Origin: an uncultured Pelagibacteraceae bacterium | Lineage (GTDB): Bacteria; Pseudomonadota; Alphaproteobacteria; Pelagibacterales; Pelagibacteraceae | Direction of reading: 5' to 3' | Assembly (NCBI GenBank): GCA_902587095.1 | Contig: CACIJY010000001.1 | Coordinates: forward strand, 62,001-126,000 | Length of the DNA stretch: 64,000 nt | Part shown: positions 8,273 through 18,550 of the stretch, piece by piece | Layout: the number at the start of each line of letters is the position of its first letter | Numbering within the stretch: the first letter of the stretch is position 1 | Translations under genes and position numbers: made by a program | The notes under the pieces: generated by a model | Told to the model about the DNA's origin: nothing | The model's input: the letters and a program-made list of their open reading frames with translations, nothing else | Databases searched by the model: none

Positions 8273-9429
8273 ATTAATATTTTTCTAGTCTCTCTTTTTA
8301 TAAGCTCCACTGCAGGCTGGTTAAATGGATTTATTTTCATCATCTTACCTAACAAAATAGTTTCTAACATAAAAAAAGTGAATAACTCACCAAGAGCTTC
8401 TTCATTTTTTTTCTTAATTTCAAAAGATCTAAATGGAATTTTTTTGGATTTAAAAACATTTTTAGTAGCATTTTTTTGGGCTAATTTAATAGTTTCTAAA
8501 CTTTGTTTTTTTAGAAATTTAAACTCTTCGAGCATTTTATTTCCATTAATTTTAGTTGATTTTGAACTTAAAACATCAAAAAATGTAAAAAAGGCATTTT
8601 TATTCCCATCTAAATATAGTTGCATTAAACTATGGTTGTCTTTTGGCATTTCTGAGATTATTGGCAATACACCATTTGAATTTTTTCCTAAGCTTTCAGC
8701 AACAAGTTGTTGGTACCACCTAAATATACTGTTTGAACTTTCATCATAGTTTAGGATGATAGAGTTAGTTTTCTTTTTTTTTACTAAATTATAGAGTGCA
8801 TTCACATTTGTTAGTAAATTTTTTACAAAACTTTTATTTAAAATTAAATTATCAAACTTTTTGAACTTATTGCTATTTAACCCCATTAATTCGCTTGGTA
8901 ACATGCCTACTTCTGATAAGATAGAGTATCTACCTCCAATGAAGTTTTTATGTTCTATAATTTCGGATTTTAGTTTTAAAGCTAGATTTTGTAAGTAATT
9001 ATTTTTTTTTTCGACTATAAATAATTTATTATTGCCCGAAAAAATATTTTCATTAACTATAGTTTCTAGTGTGTTCCCAGATTTTGAGATTATTATGTTT
9101 AAATTTTTTTTTTTATTTTTGATAATGTTAGTTTGTGTTTGAAGATTATTAAAAAAAAAAAATTTTTTTTTTATATCTTTTTTAAAAAAGTCATAAATAG
9201 CTTGGATACCCAATGAAGATCCACCCATTCCATAAATTGAATAAGAGTTAAACTTTTTATATTTTTTAAGTTGATTTTTTTCGAATGAATATGAATATGA
9301 ATTTGTAAAACTATTAATTAAATCATCTTTAATTTTTTTTCTTTTTATTAATTTATTATATAATGGTATTAGGTTCTTATTTTTTTTTTTTATTTTGAAA
9401 TTTTCGAAATAAATATTTTTAGATAACAT
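8269..9429 (-). CDS. pgi: Glucose-6-phosphate isomerase, short form
   Basis: A 386-residue protein with the double SIS-domain fold of phosphoglucose isomerase, interconverting glucose-6-phosphate and fructose-6-phosphate. It has YGMGGSSLGIQA at residues 66-77, the phosphate-binding loop SKSGNTLET at 115-123 and GGRYSILSEVGMLP near 168, all hallmark segments, with the conserved Lys near the C terminus in the segment FNQPAVELIKRE. It is distinctly shorter than the 430-550 residues usual for the family, with reduced loops but no frame break, so it looks streamlined rather than broken. It lies four bases downstream of the lipoprotein gene at the end of the minus-strand operon. Confidence 0.85.
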   Translation of the reverse strand: MLSKNIYFENFKIKKKNKNLIPLYNKLIKRKKIKDDLINSFTNSYSYSFEKNQLKKYKKFNSYSIYGMGGSSLGIQAIYDFFKKDIKKKFFFFNNLQTQTNIIKNKKKNLNIIISKSGNTLETIVNENIFSGNNKLFIVEKKNNYLQNLALKLKSEIIEHKNFIGGRYSILSEVGMLPSELMGLNSNKFKKFDNLILNKSFVKNLLTNVNALYNLVKKKKTNSIILNYDESSNSIFRWYQQLVAESLGKNSNGVLPIISEMPKDNHSLMQLYLDGNKNAFFTFFDVLSSKSTKINGNKMLEEFKFLKKQSLETIKLAQKNATKNVFKSKKIPFRSFEIKKKNEEALGELFTFFMLETILLGKMMKINPFNQPAVELIKRETRKILI

Positions 9430-9433
9430 TGGC

Positions 9434-9757
9434 TTAATCTTTTATTTGATCAAGTACAAACTCTTCTGTGGAAGAAATATCAGATGGACTGTTATTTGTC
9501 TCGATCGTGTCTTCTTCGGATTTTATAGAAGAGAGAATATCATCAATTTCTGCCTCAATCGTTTCCTCTCTGGATAATTCAACTGGATCAACGGGCGTCG
9601 GCAAGCTTCTAAAATCTGGTGGCAGTACGAGTGGATTTTTTTTTATCACTAAAAATTCATCACTTGACTCATACTTTTTTCCTGTGAGTGCATCTTTTAC
9701 TGATTGGCAAGAATAAAGTAAAATTAGGATAGTTATTAATAATATTTTTCTAATCAT
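9434..9757 (-). CDS. DUF3035 family outer-membrane lipoprotein
   Basis: About 107 residues from the ATG at 9757: a short signal peptide with lipobox LYSC (lipidated Cys at residue 17), then SSDEFLVIKKNPLVLPPDFR, which matches the DUF3035 family. The rest is acidic and likely disordered. Some annotations call this alphaproteobacterial family BamF, an accessory subunit of the beta-barrel assembly machine; that link is from memory and should be treated as tentative. An upstream ATG at 9784 would add nine residues deeper inside lspA, but the 9757 start places the signal peptide right at the N terminus. Lying directly after lspA, the lipoprotein signal peptidase gene, is fitting. Confidence 0.72.
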   Translation of the reverse strand: MIRKILLITILILLYSCQSVKDALTGKKYESSDEFLVIKKNPLVLPPDFRSLPTPVDPVELSREETIEAEIDDILSSIKSEEDTIETNNSPSDISSTEEFVLDQIKD

Positions 9758-10247
9758 CTCTTTTATTTTTAAAAATAAATTCATCTAAAATAAGGCAGAT
9801 AACACCAATGGTTATAAAAATATCTGCTGGATTGAAAATGAACCAGTGAAAATCACCTATGTGGAAATCAATAAAATCTGGGACTGCATTATATGCAAAT
9901 CTGTCAAACAAATTTCCTAATGAACCTCCTAATATTATCAAAAAAAAATATTTTCTAACATCTTCTAGTTTAAATAATATGTAAATTATTAAAATATTAA
10001 TTATTAGAATTAATAAGGTTATTAGATTATAAATTTTTATACTTTCGAATGAAAGTAGACCAAATGCTATTCCTTCATTCCATATTAAATAAATATTTAA
10101 AAAGGATGTTAAAAATATTTGTTGATTGCTGATATTTTCATAAAGATTTATTACATATATCTTACTCATTCTGTCTATTAAAAAAATAATAATTACAATA
10201 AACAAATTTAATAAAAATATCTTAGTTTTTTTTTCCATTAAAACCAC
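9750..10247 (-). CDS. lspA: Lipoprotein signal peptidase (signal peptidase II)
   Basis: A 165-residue aspartyl protease with four membrane helices that removes signal peptides from prolipoproteins. Family blocks are present in order: WNEGIAFGLL near residue 57, GGSLGNLFDR at 107-116, VPDFIDF at 122-128 and FNPADIFITIG at 138-148. The two catalytic Asp residues correspond to D124 and D142 here. The first ATG overlaps ileS by 26 bases; a second ATG three codons later (10238) is an equally good start. It overlaps the following lipoprotein gene by eight bases. Confidence 0.92.
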   Translation of the reverse strand: MVLMEKKTKIFLLNLFIVIIIFLIDRMSKIYVINLYENISNQQIFLTSFLNIYLIWNEGIAFGLLSFESIKIYNLITLLILIINILIIYILFKLEDVRKYFFLIILGGSLGNLFDRFAYNAVPDFIDFHIGDFHWFIFNPADIFITIGVICLILDEFIFKNKRDD

Positions 10248-12963
10248 AATTATGTCTCTCGCATATGTCTTTAAATATTTTCCAACAAACAGGGCACTTT
10301 TTTCCTTTAGCTTTTTTTGTTATAACATTTGCTAAAACTTTAGAATCGTCACTCATTTTCAATGTAGCTAAGGAAGTTATACAAATTTCAGCAAAGTCAT
10401 AATCTTTTAATAAATCGTATTTTTCCTTACCTAGTTCAATAGATATTTCAGCTTCTAAACTGGAACCAATAATTTTATCCGCTCTTTTTTTCTCTATACT
10501 AGCATTTACAATTTCCCTTATCTTCAAGATTTCTTCCCACTTTTTTTCTAGTTCTTCATTTTTCCAACAAACGGGTATTGATACAAATTTTTCTAAGTGA
10601 ATACTTTGTTCTTTTCCTATTAATCTATAAATTTCTTCAGTCGTAAATGATAATATTGGAGCAAACCATTTCAATAAACACTCAAGTAAAATATTAAGTA
10701 TTTTTAGACTATTTTCTCTTTTGATTGAATTTATATCATCGCAATACAAACAATCTTTTTTAATATCAAAATAAAAAGAAGATAGATCAACTGTGCAAAA
10801 GTTAAGCAAATCTTTGTATAACAGATGGAAATTATAAGCCTTGAAATTTTTGTGATAACAATCGTTCAACAGATGAATTTTATGCAGCATGAATTGATCG
10901 AGCTCTGATAGCTTGGTGTAATCTATTTTATTAAAATCTATTTGTGAAAAATTATCTTTTAAATTTCCAAGAATATATCTAAATGTATTTCTTATTTTCC
11001 TGTATGCATCTGCGTGTTGTTCTAAAATTGCATAGTCTATTCTCAAATCTTCAGAATAATTTGATGCTGCAACCCAAATTCTTAAGATATCTGCACCATA
11101 TTTTTTTAAAATATCATCTGGAGAAATAACATTTCCTAGGGACTTAGACATTTTTAGACCTTTTCCATCTACAACAAATCCATGAGATAGGATTGTTTCG
11201 AATGGAGCTTCACCTCTAGTACCACAAGATTGTAAAAGTGATGAATGAAACCAGCCTCTATGTTGATCAGATCCCTCTAAATACATTGAAGCAGGCCATT
11301 TAAGATCTTTCCTGTTTTCTAAAACAAAAGAGTGTGTAGATCCACTATCAAACCAAACTTCAACAATGTCTGATAGTTTTATAAAATTTTCAGCTTTATA
11401 TTTTTTTCCAAGAAATCTTTGAGCATCATCTTTAAACCAACAATCAGAGCCCTCTTTTTCAAAAATTTTTGCGATATTTTCAATAACCTCATCATCTATT
11501 AGAACTGCTCCATCTGCTTTATTAAGGAAAATTGGCAATGGAACCCCCCAAACTCTCTGTCTTGAAACACACCAATCTGGTCTAGTTTCAATCATGGATT
11601 TTAACCTTTCCTTACCTTTCTCAGGATAAAAAATTGTTTTATTGATTGCATTTAATGCTTTCTTTCTTAAGCCATGACTCTCCATAGAAATGAACCATTG
11701 TGGTGTAGCACGATGAACAAGCGGTGCTTTTGATCTCCAGGAATGAGGATAAGAATGTGTCAATTTACCGTTAAATAAAAGTTTTTTTTGTTGTTTTAGT
11801 TTTTCTATAACAATTGGATTTGCTTTAAAAATATGTGTACCCTCAAAAAGTAAAATATTTTTTGTATACTTTCCATCATCATCAACGGACTCAATTGCTT
11901 TCATTCCATGTTTTAAGCATAAATTAAAATCATCAGGACCGTGGCTTGGTGCACAATGAACAATTCCTGTACCTTGTTCAATTGTTACAAATCCTGCATC
12001 TAACATTGGAATATCGTAATCAAAACCTAATTTTGAGAATGGGTGTTCACAAAAAGTATTTGCTAATTCATTGCCTTTAATCTTTTTAATAATCTTATAA
12101 TTTTTTATCTCACAATCTTTAAGGGTTGAATTCAATAATTCTTCAGCAATTAAAATTTGTCTGTCTTTAAAATCACCTTCATCAAGTATTTTTACTATCA
12201 AATAAACTAAGTTTTTATTATAAGCTAAAGCTCTGTTAGCAGGTATTGTCCATGGGGTTGTAGTCCAAATAATTACATCACAACTAAGTAGTTCTTTTAT
12301 ATTTGATTTTTTAACAGAAAATGCAGCATAAATTGTATCTGAGGTATGATCTTTATATTCAACTTCCGCATCTGCAAGGGCTGTTTTTTCAACAGTCGAC
12401 CATAAAACTGGTTTAAAACCCCTATACAAACTTCCTTCTTTTAAAAACTTTCCTAATTCTCTTACAATTTGCGCCTCAGCTTCAAAGCTCATTGTTGAGT
12501 AATAGTTATTCCAATCTCCAATCACCCCTAACCTTTGAAACTGATCTTTATGAATTTTAATCCATTTTTCAGCAAACTCCCTACATTCTCTTCTAAATTC
12601 TATTATAGGAACATCATTTTTATTTTTTTTATTTTTTTTATACTGTTCTTCTATCTTCCACTCTATAGGTAAACCATGGCAATCCCAGCCAGGTACATAC
12701 ACAGAATCTTGTCCATTCATTTGATGAAATTTAGTTACTATATCTTTTAAAATTTTATTGAGTGCTGTTCCCATATGAATATTTCCATTGGCATATGGAG
12801 GTCCATCGTGTAAGACGAATTTTTCTTTACCTTTGCTCTTTTCTCTCAATTGTCCGTAAAGATTTATTTTTGTCCAATATTTAATTAAATCTGGTTCTTT
12901 AACAGGAAGATTTGCTTTCATTGAGAAAGCTGTTTTTGGTAAGTTTATTTGTTCTTTGCTCAT
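10222..12963 (-). CDS. ileS: Isoleucyl-tRNA synthetase
   Basis: A 913-residue class I aminoacyl-tRNA synthetase. The HIGH-type motif is PYANGNIHMG at residues 56-65, the KMSKS loop is GLKMSKSLGN near residue 605, and the editing domain lies between (for example WTTTPWTIPANRALAY). The WFDSGSTHSF and EGSDQHRGWFHSSLL blocks are typical of IleS rather than ValRS or LeuRS. The C terminus keeps a zinc-binding CPVCW...ERHNCG element, as in eubacterial type 1 IleS. Its start overlaps the ribF stop by four bases and its end overlaps lspA. Confidence 0.97.
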   Translation of the reverse strand: MSKEQINLPKTAFSMKANLPVKEPDLIKYWTKINLYGQLREKSKGKEKFVLHDGPPYANGNIHMGTALNKILKDIVTKFHQMNGQDSVYVPGWDCHGLPIEWKIEEQYKKNKKNKNDVPIIEFRRECREFAEKWIKIHKDQFQRLGVIGDWNNYYSTMSFEAEAQIVRELGKFLKEGSLYRGFKPVLWSTVEKTALADAEVEYKDHTSDTIYAAFSVKKSNIKELLSCDVIIWTTTPWTIPANRALAYNKNLVYLIVKILDEGDFKDRQILIAEELLNSTLKDCEIKNYKIIKKIKGNELANTFCEHPFSKLGFDYDIPMLDAGFVTIEQGTGIVHCAPSHGPDDFNLCLKHGMKAIESVDDDGKYTKNILLFEGTHIFKANPIVIEKLKQQKKLLFNGKLTHSYPHSWRSKAPLVHRATPQWFISMESHGLRKKALNAINKTIFYPEKGKERLKSMIETRPDWCVSRQRVWGVPLPIFLNKADGAVLIDDEVIENIAKIFEKEGSDCWFKDDAQRFLGKKYKAENFIKLSDIVEVWFDSGSTHSFVLENRKDLKWPASMYLEGSDQHRGWFHSSLLQSCGTRGEAPFETILSHGFVVDGKGLKMSKSLGNVISPDDILKKYGADILRIWVAASNYSEDLRIDYAILEQHADAYRKIRNTFRYILGNLKDNFSQIDFNKIDYTKLSELDQFMLHKIHLLNDCYHKNFKAYNFHLLYKDLLNFCTVDLSSFYFDIKKDCLYCDDINSIKRENSLKILNILLECLLKWFAPILSFTTEEIYRLIGKEQSIHLEKFVSIPVCWKNEELEKKWEEILKIREIVNASIEKKRADKIIGSSLEAEISIELGKEKYDLLKDYDFAEICITSLATLKMSDDSKVLANVITKKAKGKKCPVCWKIFKDICERHNCGFNGKKN

Positions 12964-13895
12964 AAATTGATTTTTTTTGCTTTTTTTATATCAAGTTTTA
13001 TTTGTTTTTTTAAATAATTTATATTTTTAAATTTTTTTTCACCTCTAATAAATTTTACAAACTCAACTCTAATTCTTTTACCATATATTTTTTTATTAAA
13101 ATTAAATATATTTACCTCTAGAAGTATTTTTTTTTGATTAAAAGTTGGTCTAATCCCCAAGTTAGCAATTCCCTTATAAATCTTATTGTCTGACAATAAA
13201 TTAACCTTAACGGCATAGACACCTAATTTTGATATTACATAATTTTGCATTTCGATATTGCATGTGGGAAATCCAATTGTTTTTCCTAACTGTCTTCCTT
13301 TTTTAACAATCCCTTCAACAGTCCACAATCTATCTAGGTATTTATTAGCAGTATTTAAATTTCCATCTTGTAACAACTTTCTTATTAATGACGATGAAAT
13401 TACTTTATTTTTTATTTTAAGTGGCGAAGGTTTTATAACTTTATAGTTATATGTTTTTTGATACTTTTGTAATAATTTTACATCTCCTTCTCTTTTATTA
13501 CCAAATTTGAAATTGTTGCTCACATATATATATTTCATTCCAATTTTTTGGATTAAGATATTTTTGATAAAATCATTACATTTTATTTTTGAAAATTTTT
13601 TATTAAATTTTTGGTTAATAACAAAGTCCACATTAAAATTCTTAAGTATTCTAATTTTTTCATTAAGATTAGAAATTCTGTAATTTACTAAACCTTTGGA
13701 AAAAAACATTTTTGGAATTGGATCAAAAGTAAAAACACCGATTTTTAGTTTTGATTTAGATTTTAATTTTTTTGCCCTTTCAAAAAGTTTTCGATGTCCC
13801 AAATGTAATCCATCGAAACTTCCAATTAAAATAATTGAACCTTTGTCGTTATTTTTGATATTAAAATTTTTATATAAATTTATTTTTTTTACCAT
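12960..13895 (-). CDS. ribF: Bifunctional riboflavin kinase / FAD synthetase
   Basis: A 311-residue two-domain enzyme making FMN and then FAD. The N-terminal nucleotidyltransferase domain has GSFDGLHLGH at residues 25-34 and a C-terminal ISSSLIRKLL loop near 166. The C-terminal riboflavin kinase domain has GKTIGFPTCNI near 204 and IANLGIRPTFN near 243. The ribF-ileS-lspA order is common in proteobacteria. It overlaps the HAD gene upstream by seven bases and ileS by four, so the operon is read as one unit. The sequence is highly lysine- and isoleucine-rich but all domain signatures are intact. Confidence 0.93.
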   Translation of the reverse strand: MVKKINLYKNFNIKNNDKGSIILIGSFDGLHLGHRKLFERAKKLKSKSKLKIGVFTFDPIPKMFFSKGLVNYRISNLNEKIRILKNFNVDFVINQKFNKKFSKIKCNDFIKNILIQKIGMKYIYVSNNFKFGNKREGDVKLLQKYQKTYNYKVIKPSPLKIKNKVISSSLIRKLLQDGNLNTANKYLDRLWTVEGIVKKGRQLGKTIGFPTCNIEMQNYVISKLGVYAVKVNLLSDNKIYKGIANLGIRPTFNQKKILLEVNIFNFNKKIYGKRIRVEFVKFIRGEKKFKNINYLKKQIKLDIKKAKKINL

Positions 13896-14698
13896 ACTAG
13901 ACTTTTTTGTGTGTAATCGATATCTACATCATATTCCTTTTTTAATTCATCAATATTGTTTTCATTTTTATGGATACCATTCATGATAAACAGTGATTTA
14001 AAATTTTGGACATTAGCACCCTTAATATCTGTATTTAAATTATCTCCAATGCAAAGAATATTTTTGTTTTTAACGTCTGCTGATTGGGTGTAAATTAGTG
14101 GATAAGGTTTACCAAAATATTCCACGTCTCCGCCAAGATCCTCAAAAATTTTAGCTACAGATCCAGCACAAAATTCTCTATTGCTTCCTCTATCAACAAC
14201 TAGATCTGGATTAGTACAAACCATTTTTTTATCTACTTTATTTTTCAGTAAATTTTTATAATAGTCTAAATTTTTAGAAAAATTATCATATAATCCTGTA
14301 CAAATAATAAAATTAGACTCATCTAAGTTATTTACTTTAAATTCTTCAAAAGACTTAAATAAATCAAAGTCACGTGGAGGTCCAATATGAAAGAATTTTA
14401 AACCTTTATATTTAGATCTCAAATATTTCAAAGCTACTTCACCAGATGTAGATACTTTTTTACATTTGCTTTGATCTAATCCCATATTCTTTAGAAAGTT
14501 TATTACAGTATTATTTGGTCTTGGTGCATTTGTTAGCAAAATGTATTCTTTTTTGGACTGCTCAAGTTTATCAAGTACATTAAGAGAATCTTTATATAAT
14601 TTAATTCCATTATGTAAGACGCCCCAAATATCAATAAATAATAAGTCAATATCATTTATTATTGATTTAAGGCCTGTTTTATCTATATTTACGGTCAT
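13889..14698 (-). CDS. HAD superfamily class IIA hydrolase
   Basis: A 269-residue protein from the ATG at 14698, of the NagD/AraL-like class IIA HAD family. Motif I is LLFIDIWGVLHNG, motif II LLTNAPRP, and motif IV CIGDNLNTDIKGA. The residue two after the nucleophile Asp, normally the acid/base Asp, is Trp; from memory this is typical of one alphaproteobacterial subfamily of unknown substrate. A longer frame opens at 14803, but it would run through the groES promoter and its extra N-terminal residues look unrelated, so the shorter start is preferred. It leads the HAD-ribF-ileS-lspA operon and is divergent from groES. Confidence 0.8.
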   Translation of the reverse strand: MTVNIDKTGLKSIINDIDLLFIDIWGVLHNGIKLYKDSLNVLDKLEQSKKEYILLTNAPRPNNTVINFLKNMGLDQSKCKKVSTSGEVALKYLRSKYKGLKFFHIGPPRDFDLFKSFEEFKVNNLDESNFIICTGLYDNFSKNLDYYKNLLKNKVDKKMVCTNPDLVVDRGSNREFCAGSVAKIFEDLGGDVEYFGKPYPLIYTQSADVKNKNILCIGDNLNTDIKGANVQNFKSLFIMNGIHKNENNIDELKKEYDVDIDYTQKSLVW

Positions 14699-14766
14699 GC
14701 ATAGGATATAGCTTAAAAATCTTTGAATTTCTTTGGTTTTTTTTACCATATATTTTTCTCCAGCAC

Positions 14767-14795
14767 CTTGAAAAATTACAGCTTTAAGACTATAT
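14767..14795 (+). promoter_or_regulatory. Heat-shock sigma-32-like promoter of groESL
   Basis: CTTGAA at 14767-14772 is followed after 16 bases by ACTATAT at 14789-14795, close to the alphaproteobacterial sigma-32 pattern CTTGAA-(15-17)-CYTATNT with one mismatch. It lies 27 bases upstream of the groES start codon, in the only divergent gap between the HAD gene and groES. No CIRCE inverted repeat (the HrcA operator) is visible in the gap, so RpoH-type control is the better guess. This is a pattern match by eye. Confidence 0.5.
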
Positions 14796-14810
14796 GACCT
14801 CAATATTTAG

Positions 14811-14815
14811 AGGAG
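14811..14815 (+). promoter_or_regulatory. Ribosome binding site of groES
   Basis: AGGAG six bases before the groES ATG. A similarly strong AAGGAG (15125-15130) precedes groEL. Most genes in this window lack such a clear Shine-Dalgarno sequence, which fits high expression of the chaperonin. Confidence 0.75.
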
Positions 14816-14821
14816 TAATTT

Positions 14822-15115
14822 ATGAAATTTAAACCTTTGCATGATAGAGTTCTTATCGAAGTTCTTGATAGCAGTGAAAAAACTGCTGGTGGAATAATTA
14901 TACCTGACTCTGCTCAAGAAAAACCTCAAGAAGGAAAAGTAGTTGCTGTTGGTGGTGGATCTAAAACTGAAGATGGCAAAATTATACCTATGGACGTAAA
15001 AGTCGGGGACAAAGTTTTATTTGGTAAGTGGTCTGGAACTGAAGTTAAAATAGATGGAAAAGAATACAGCATAATGAAAGAATCCGACATTATGGGTATT
15101 TCAACATCAAAATAA
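14822..15115 (+). CDS. groES: Co-chaperonin GroES (Hsp10)
   Basis: A 97-residue GroES that forms the heptameric lid of the GroEL chamber. It has the N-terminal [10 protein letters not shown], the mobile loop around [17 protein letters not shown] (residues 21-37) with the GroEL-contacting IIIP tripeptide, and the dome and return strands with [10 protein letters not shown]. Length is standard. It is preceded by AGGAG and a sigma-32-like promoter, and is followed 23 bases later by groEL. Confidence 0.98.
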   Translation: MKFKPLHDRVLIEVLDSSEKTAGGIIIPDSAQEKPQEGKVVAVGGGSKTEDGKIIPMDVKVGDKVLFGKWSGTEVKIDGKEYSIMKESDIMGISTSK

Positions 15116-15132
15116 TATTTATTAAGGAGTAA

Positions 15133-16800
<1,668 letters not shown>

Positions 16801-16826
16801 TTCCGAAATTTCATTTAAAAAAATTT

Positions 16827-16857
16827 AAAGGGCAGATTTTTCTGCCCTTTTTTTTTA
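16827..16857 (+). terminator. Factor-independent terminator of groESL
   Basis: A perfect 10-bp inverted repeat, AAAGGGCAGA (16827-16836) and TCTGCCCTTT (16841-16850), with a four-T loop, followed by a run of T residues. The GGGCAG/CTGCCC core stands out in this A+T-rich window. It lies 27 bases after the groEL stop. Confidence 0.93.
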
Positions 16858-16966
16858 TTAAATTTTTCCAGTCATGGAGGTCTAAAAGTTGTTCTTACAA
16901 ATTTATGTAGTCTTTTTCTGATTAACCACATGCTATAACTTTATTAAATAGCTAGGTTGTATTCAA

Positions 16967-17344
16967 TTATTTTCTTTTTTTTGATAAGCCAAGTTTATCG
17001 CTGTGTCTTAGTCTTAATACAACTATTGCAATAGCTATAAATACAATTGCTAAAGACTCGTATAATAGTTGTGAGGCGTCCATCTCTTTTCCTTGTAGAA
17101 TTATAAATCTTGATAAAGCAGTTATTGCAATCAAAAGAGGTAAAGTAATACTAATTGATTGTTCGTCCCAAAAAACACGTACCATTGCTAAAACCTCTAG
17201 ATATAAAAACATAAGTAATAAGTCTGCTAATGTAACAGTTTGATTCATAAACATGTTTCGTATTTCCAACAAGACCGCAAGAACTGTACATATAAGTATA
17301 ACTGCAAGTAAAATTAGCTGAATATTTTTTACTAAATCTTTCAC
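16967..17344 (-). CDS. PsiE family inner-membrane protein
   Basis: A 125-residue protein with four hydrophobic helices (about residues 8-26, 40-58, 68-84 and 93-110). The block LLMFLYLEVLAMVRVFW near residues 42-58 and the conserved ITALSRFIIL match the phosphate-starvation-inducible PsiE family, whose molecular function is not known. It lies downstream of two other membrane-protein genes on the same strand. A convergent gap of about 110 bases separates it from the groEL terminator and holds nothing I recognise. Confidence 0.75.
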   Translation of the reverse strand: MKDLVKNIQLILLAVILICTVLAVLLEIRNMFMNQTVTLADLLLMFLYLEVLAMVRVFWDEQSISITLPLLIAITALSRFIILQGKEMDASQLLYESLAIVFIAIAIVVLRLRHSDKLGLSKKRK

Positions 17345-17380
17345 AAATTTAATTTAATTGATTCTCTGTAAAATAAGAAG

Positions 17381-17839
17381 CTATTTATTCTTGTCCTTTT
17401 GAGTGAACGGTAACCATTTTTCAAAAGCTGATTTATCAGGTCCATCATACTTTATTTCGTATGAGTTAGTTCTAGTTAAAACTTCGATACCCTTAGAAAA
17501 TACAAATATGAACATTAAAATAAATATTAATGACATAATTTTAAAAGGATTAAAATTTTTAGTCTTAAAAACACTTACCGATTGTGCTTCAGCATTATGA
17601 AATTGTTTAAAAGTATAATAAACAGCAAAAATTATACCAGCGTGAGCTAAAAAAACTCCAGCCCATCCAAATATAAAAGTTGTATATGAAAATATGTATA
17701 AGCTAAATACTACCGACCAAATAAAACTTAAAACTAGCAAAATTTGTAATCTAACTGTTTTTGGTAGTGCTCTTAAATCATTTTTACTATCATCAAATAG
17801 TATGTTTGCAGAATCAATCATGAATCTCTTAAGGGACAT
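17381..17839 (-). CDS. Unrecognised membrane protein
   Basis: A 152-residue protein I do not recognise. Three hydrophobic segments are visible (about residues 31-52, 55-76 and 101-120), preceded by an N-terminal amphipathic part that includes the stretch DLRALPKTVRLQ and followed by a charged C-terminal tail ending in KDKNK. It lies between the YczE-like and PsiE-like genes on the same strand with gaps of about 30-40 bases, so the three may form an operon of small membrane proteins. The coding frame is supported by its length and its fit between neighbours; no function is proposed. Confidence 0.6.
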   Translation of the reverse strand: MSLKRFMIDSANILFDDSKNDLRALPKTVRLQILLVLSFIWSVVFSLYIFSYTTFIFGWAGVFLAHAGIIFAVYYTFKQFHNAEAQSVSVFKTKNFNPFKIMSLIFILMFIFVFSKGIEVLTRTNSYEIKYDGPDKSAFEKWLPFTQKDKNK

Positions 17840-17869
17840 ACTGCAATTTAAATATTTTAAACGAAAAAA

Positions 17870-18517
17870 TCAATTAAAGAATTTTCCTACTAAATATAAT
17901 CCTAAAGCTACAGCAGGACCTATGCCAAAAGCAAAAAGTAATGTGCCGATTCCTACAGTGCCTCCTAAATACCACCCTATTGATACAACCGAAATTTCTA
18001 AAATCGCTCTTACAGATGCTATTGGAAAATTTGTTTTTCTTTGTAAGCCTGTCATAAGACCGTCTCTTGGTCCAGGTCCTAAATTAGCAATTAAATAAAA
18101 ACCAGTACCTAATCCTACTAATAAAACCGATGCTATGGCTAATAAAAGTTTATTAAAATATATTTCTGGAGTAGGAACAAAAATTATACAAACATCAATC
18201 ATGGTAGCTATTATTAAAATATTGAATAATGTTCCAAGACCTGGTTTTTGTTTGAGAAAAATCCATAAAGATAAAACAGATACACTCACCATGAAAGTAA
18301 CTATACCTACAGATATATCTGTATTAAGAGATATTCCTTGAGCTAATACACTCCATGGAGATGCACCTGTAAACGAAACTATAAGCAAACCCTCGCCTGC
18401 ACCAAATAACGTTAATCCAAAAACTAAGAAAAAAATAGTTATCAATTTTGGTCTTAAGTTGAATGGGTTTTTAGAACTCCATGATTTTTTTGGAATTTTT
18501 TTTATAGTTAAAAACAT
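17870..18517 (-). CDS. YczE/YyaS/YitT-like integral membrane protein
   Basis: A 215-residue polytopic protein with about five or six membrane helices. The early GAGEGLLIVSFTGASPW and the central LIANLGPGPRDGLMTGL match the YczE family (COG2364-like), uncharacterised membrane proteins sometimes suggested to be transporters. It is divergent from the exported protein gene at 18551, with 33 bases between start codons. It leads the three-gene membrane-protein run 18517-16967. Substrate and direction of transport cannot be inferred. Confidence 0.75.
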   Translation of the reverse strand: MFLTIKKIPKKSWSSKNPFNLRPKLITIFFLVFGLTLFGAGEGLLIVSFTGASPWSVLAQGISLNTDISVGIVTFMVSVSVLSLWIFLKQKPGLGTLFNILIIATMIDVCIIFVPTPEIYFNKLLLAIASVLLVGLGTGFYLIANLGPGPRDGLMTGLQRKTNFPIASVRAILEISVVSIGWYLGGTVGIGTLLFAFGIGPAVALGLYLVGKFFN

Positions 18518-18550
18518 AATTAATTATTAGAATGTATTTTTAATCTTAAA

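Noticed and set aside
14699-14803. Longer N terminus for the HAD hydrolase (frame open to 14803)
   Set aside because: It would read through the groES promoter region and adds residues unlike the family; the ATG at 14698 gives a normal N terminus.
14699-14821. CIRCE (HrcA) operator before groES
   Set aside because: I looked for the TTAGCACTC-N9-GAGTGCTAA repeat and found no match; a sigma-32-like site is present instead.
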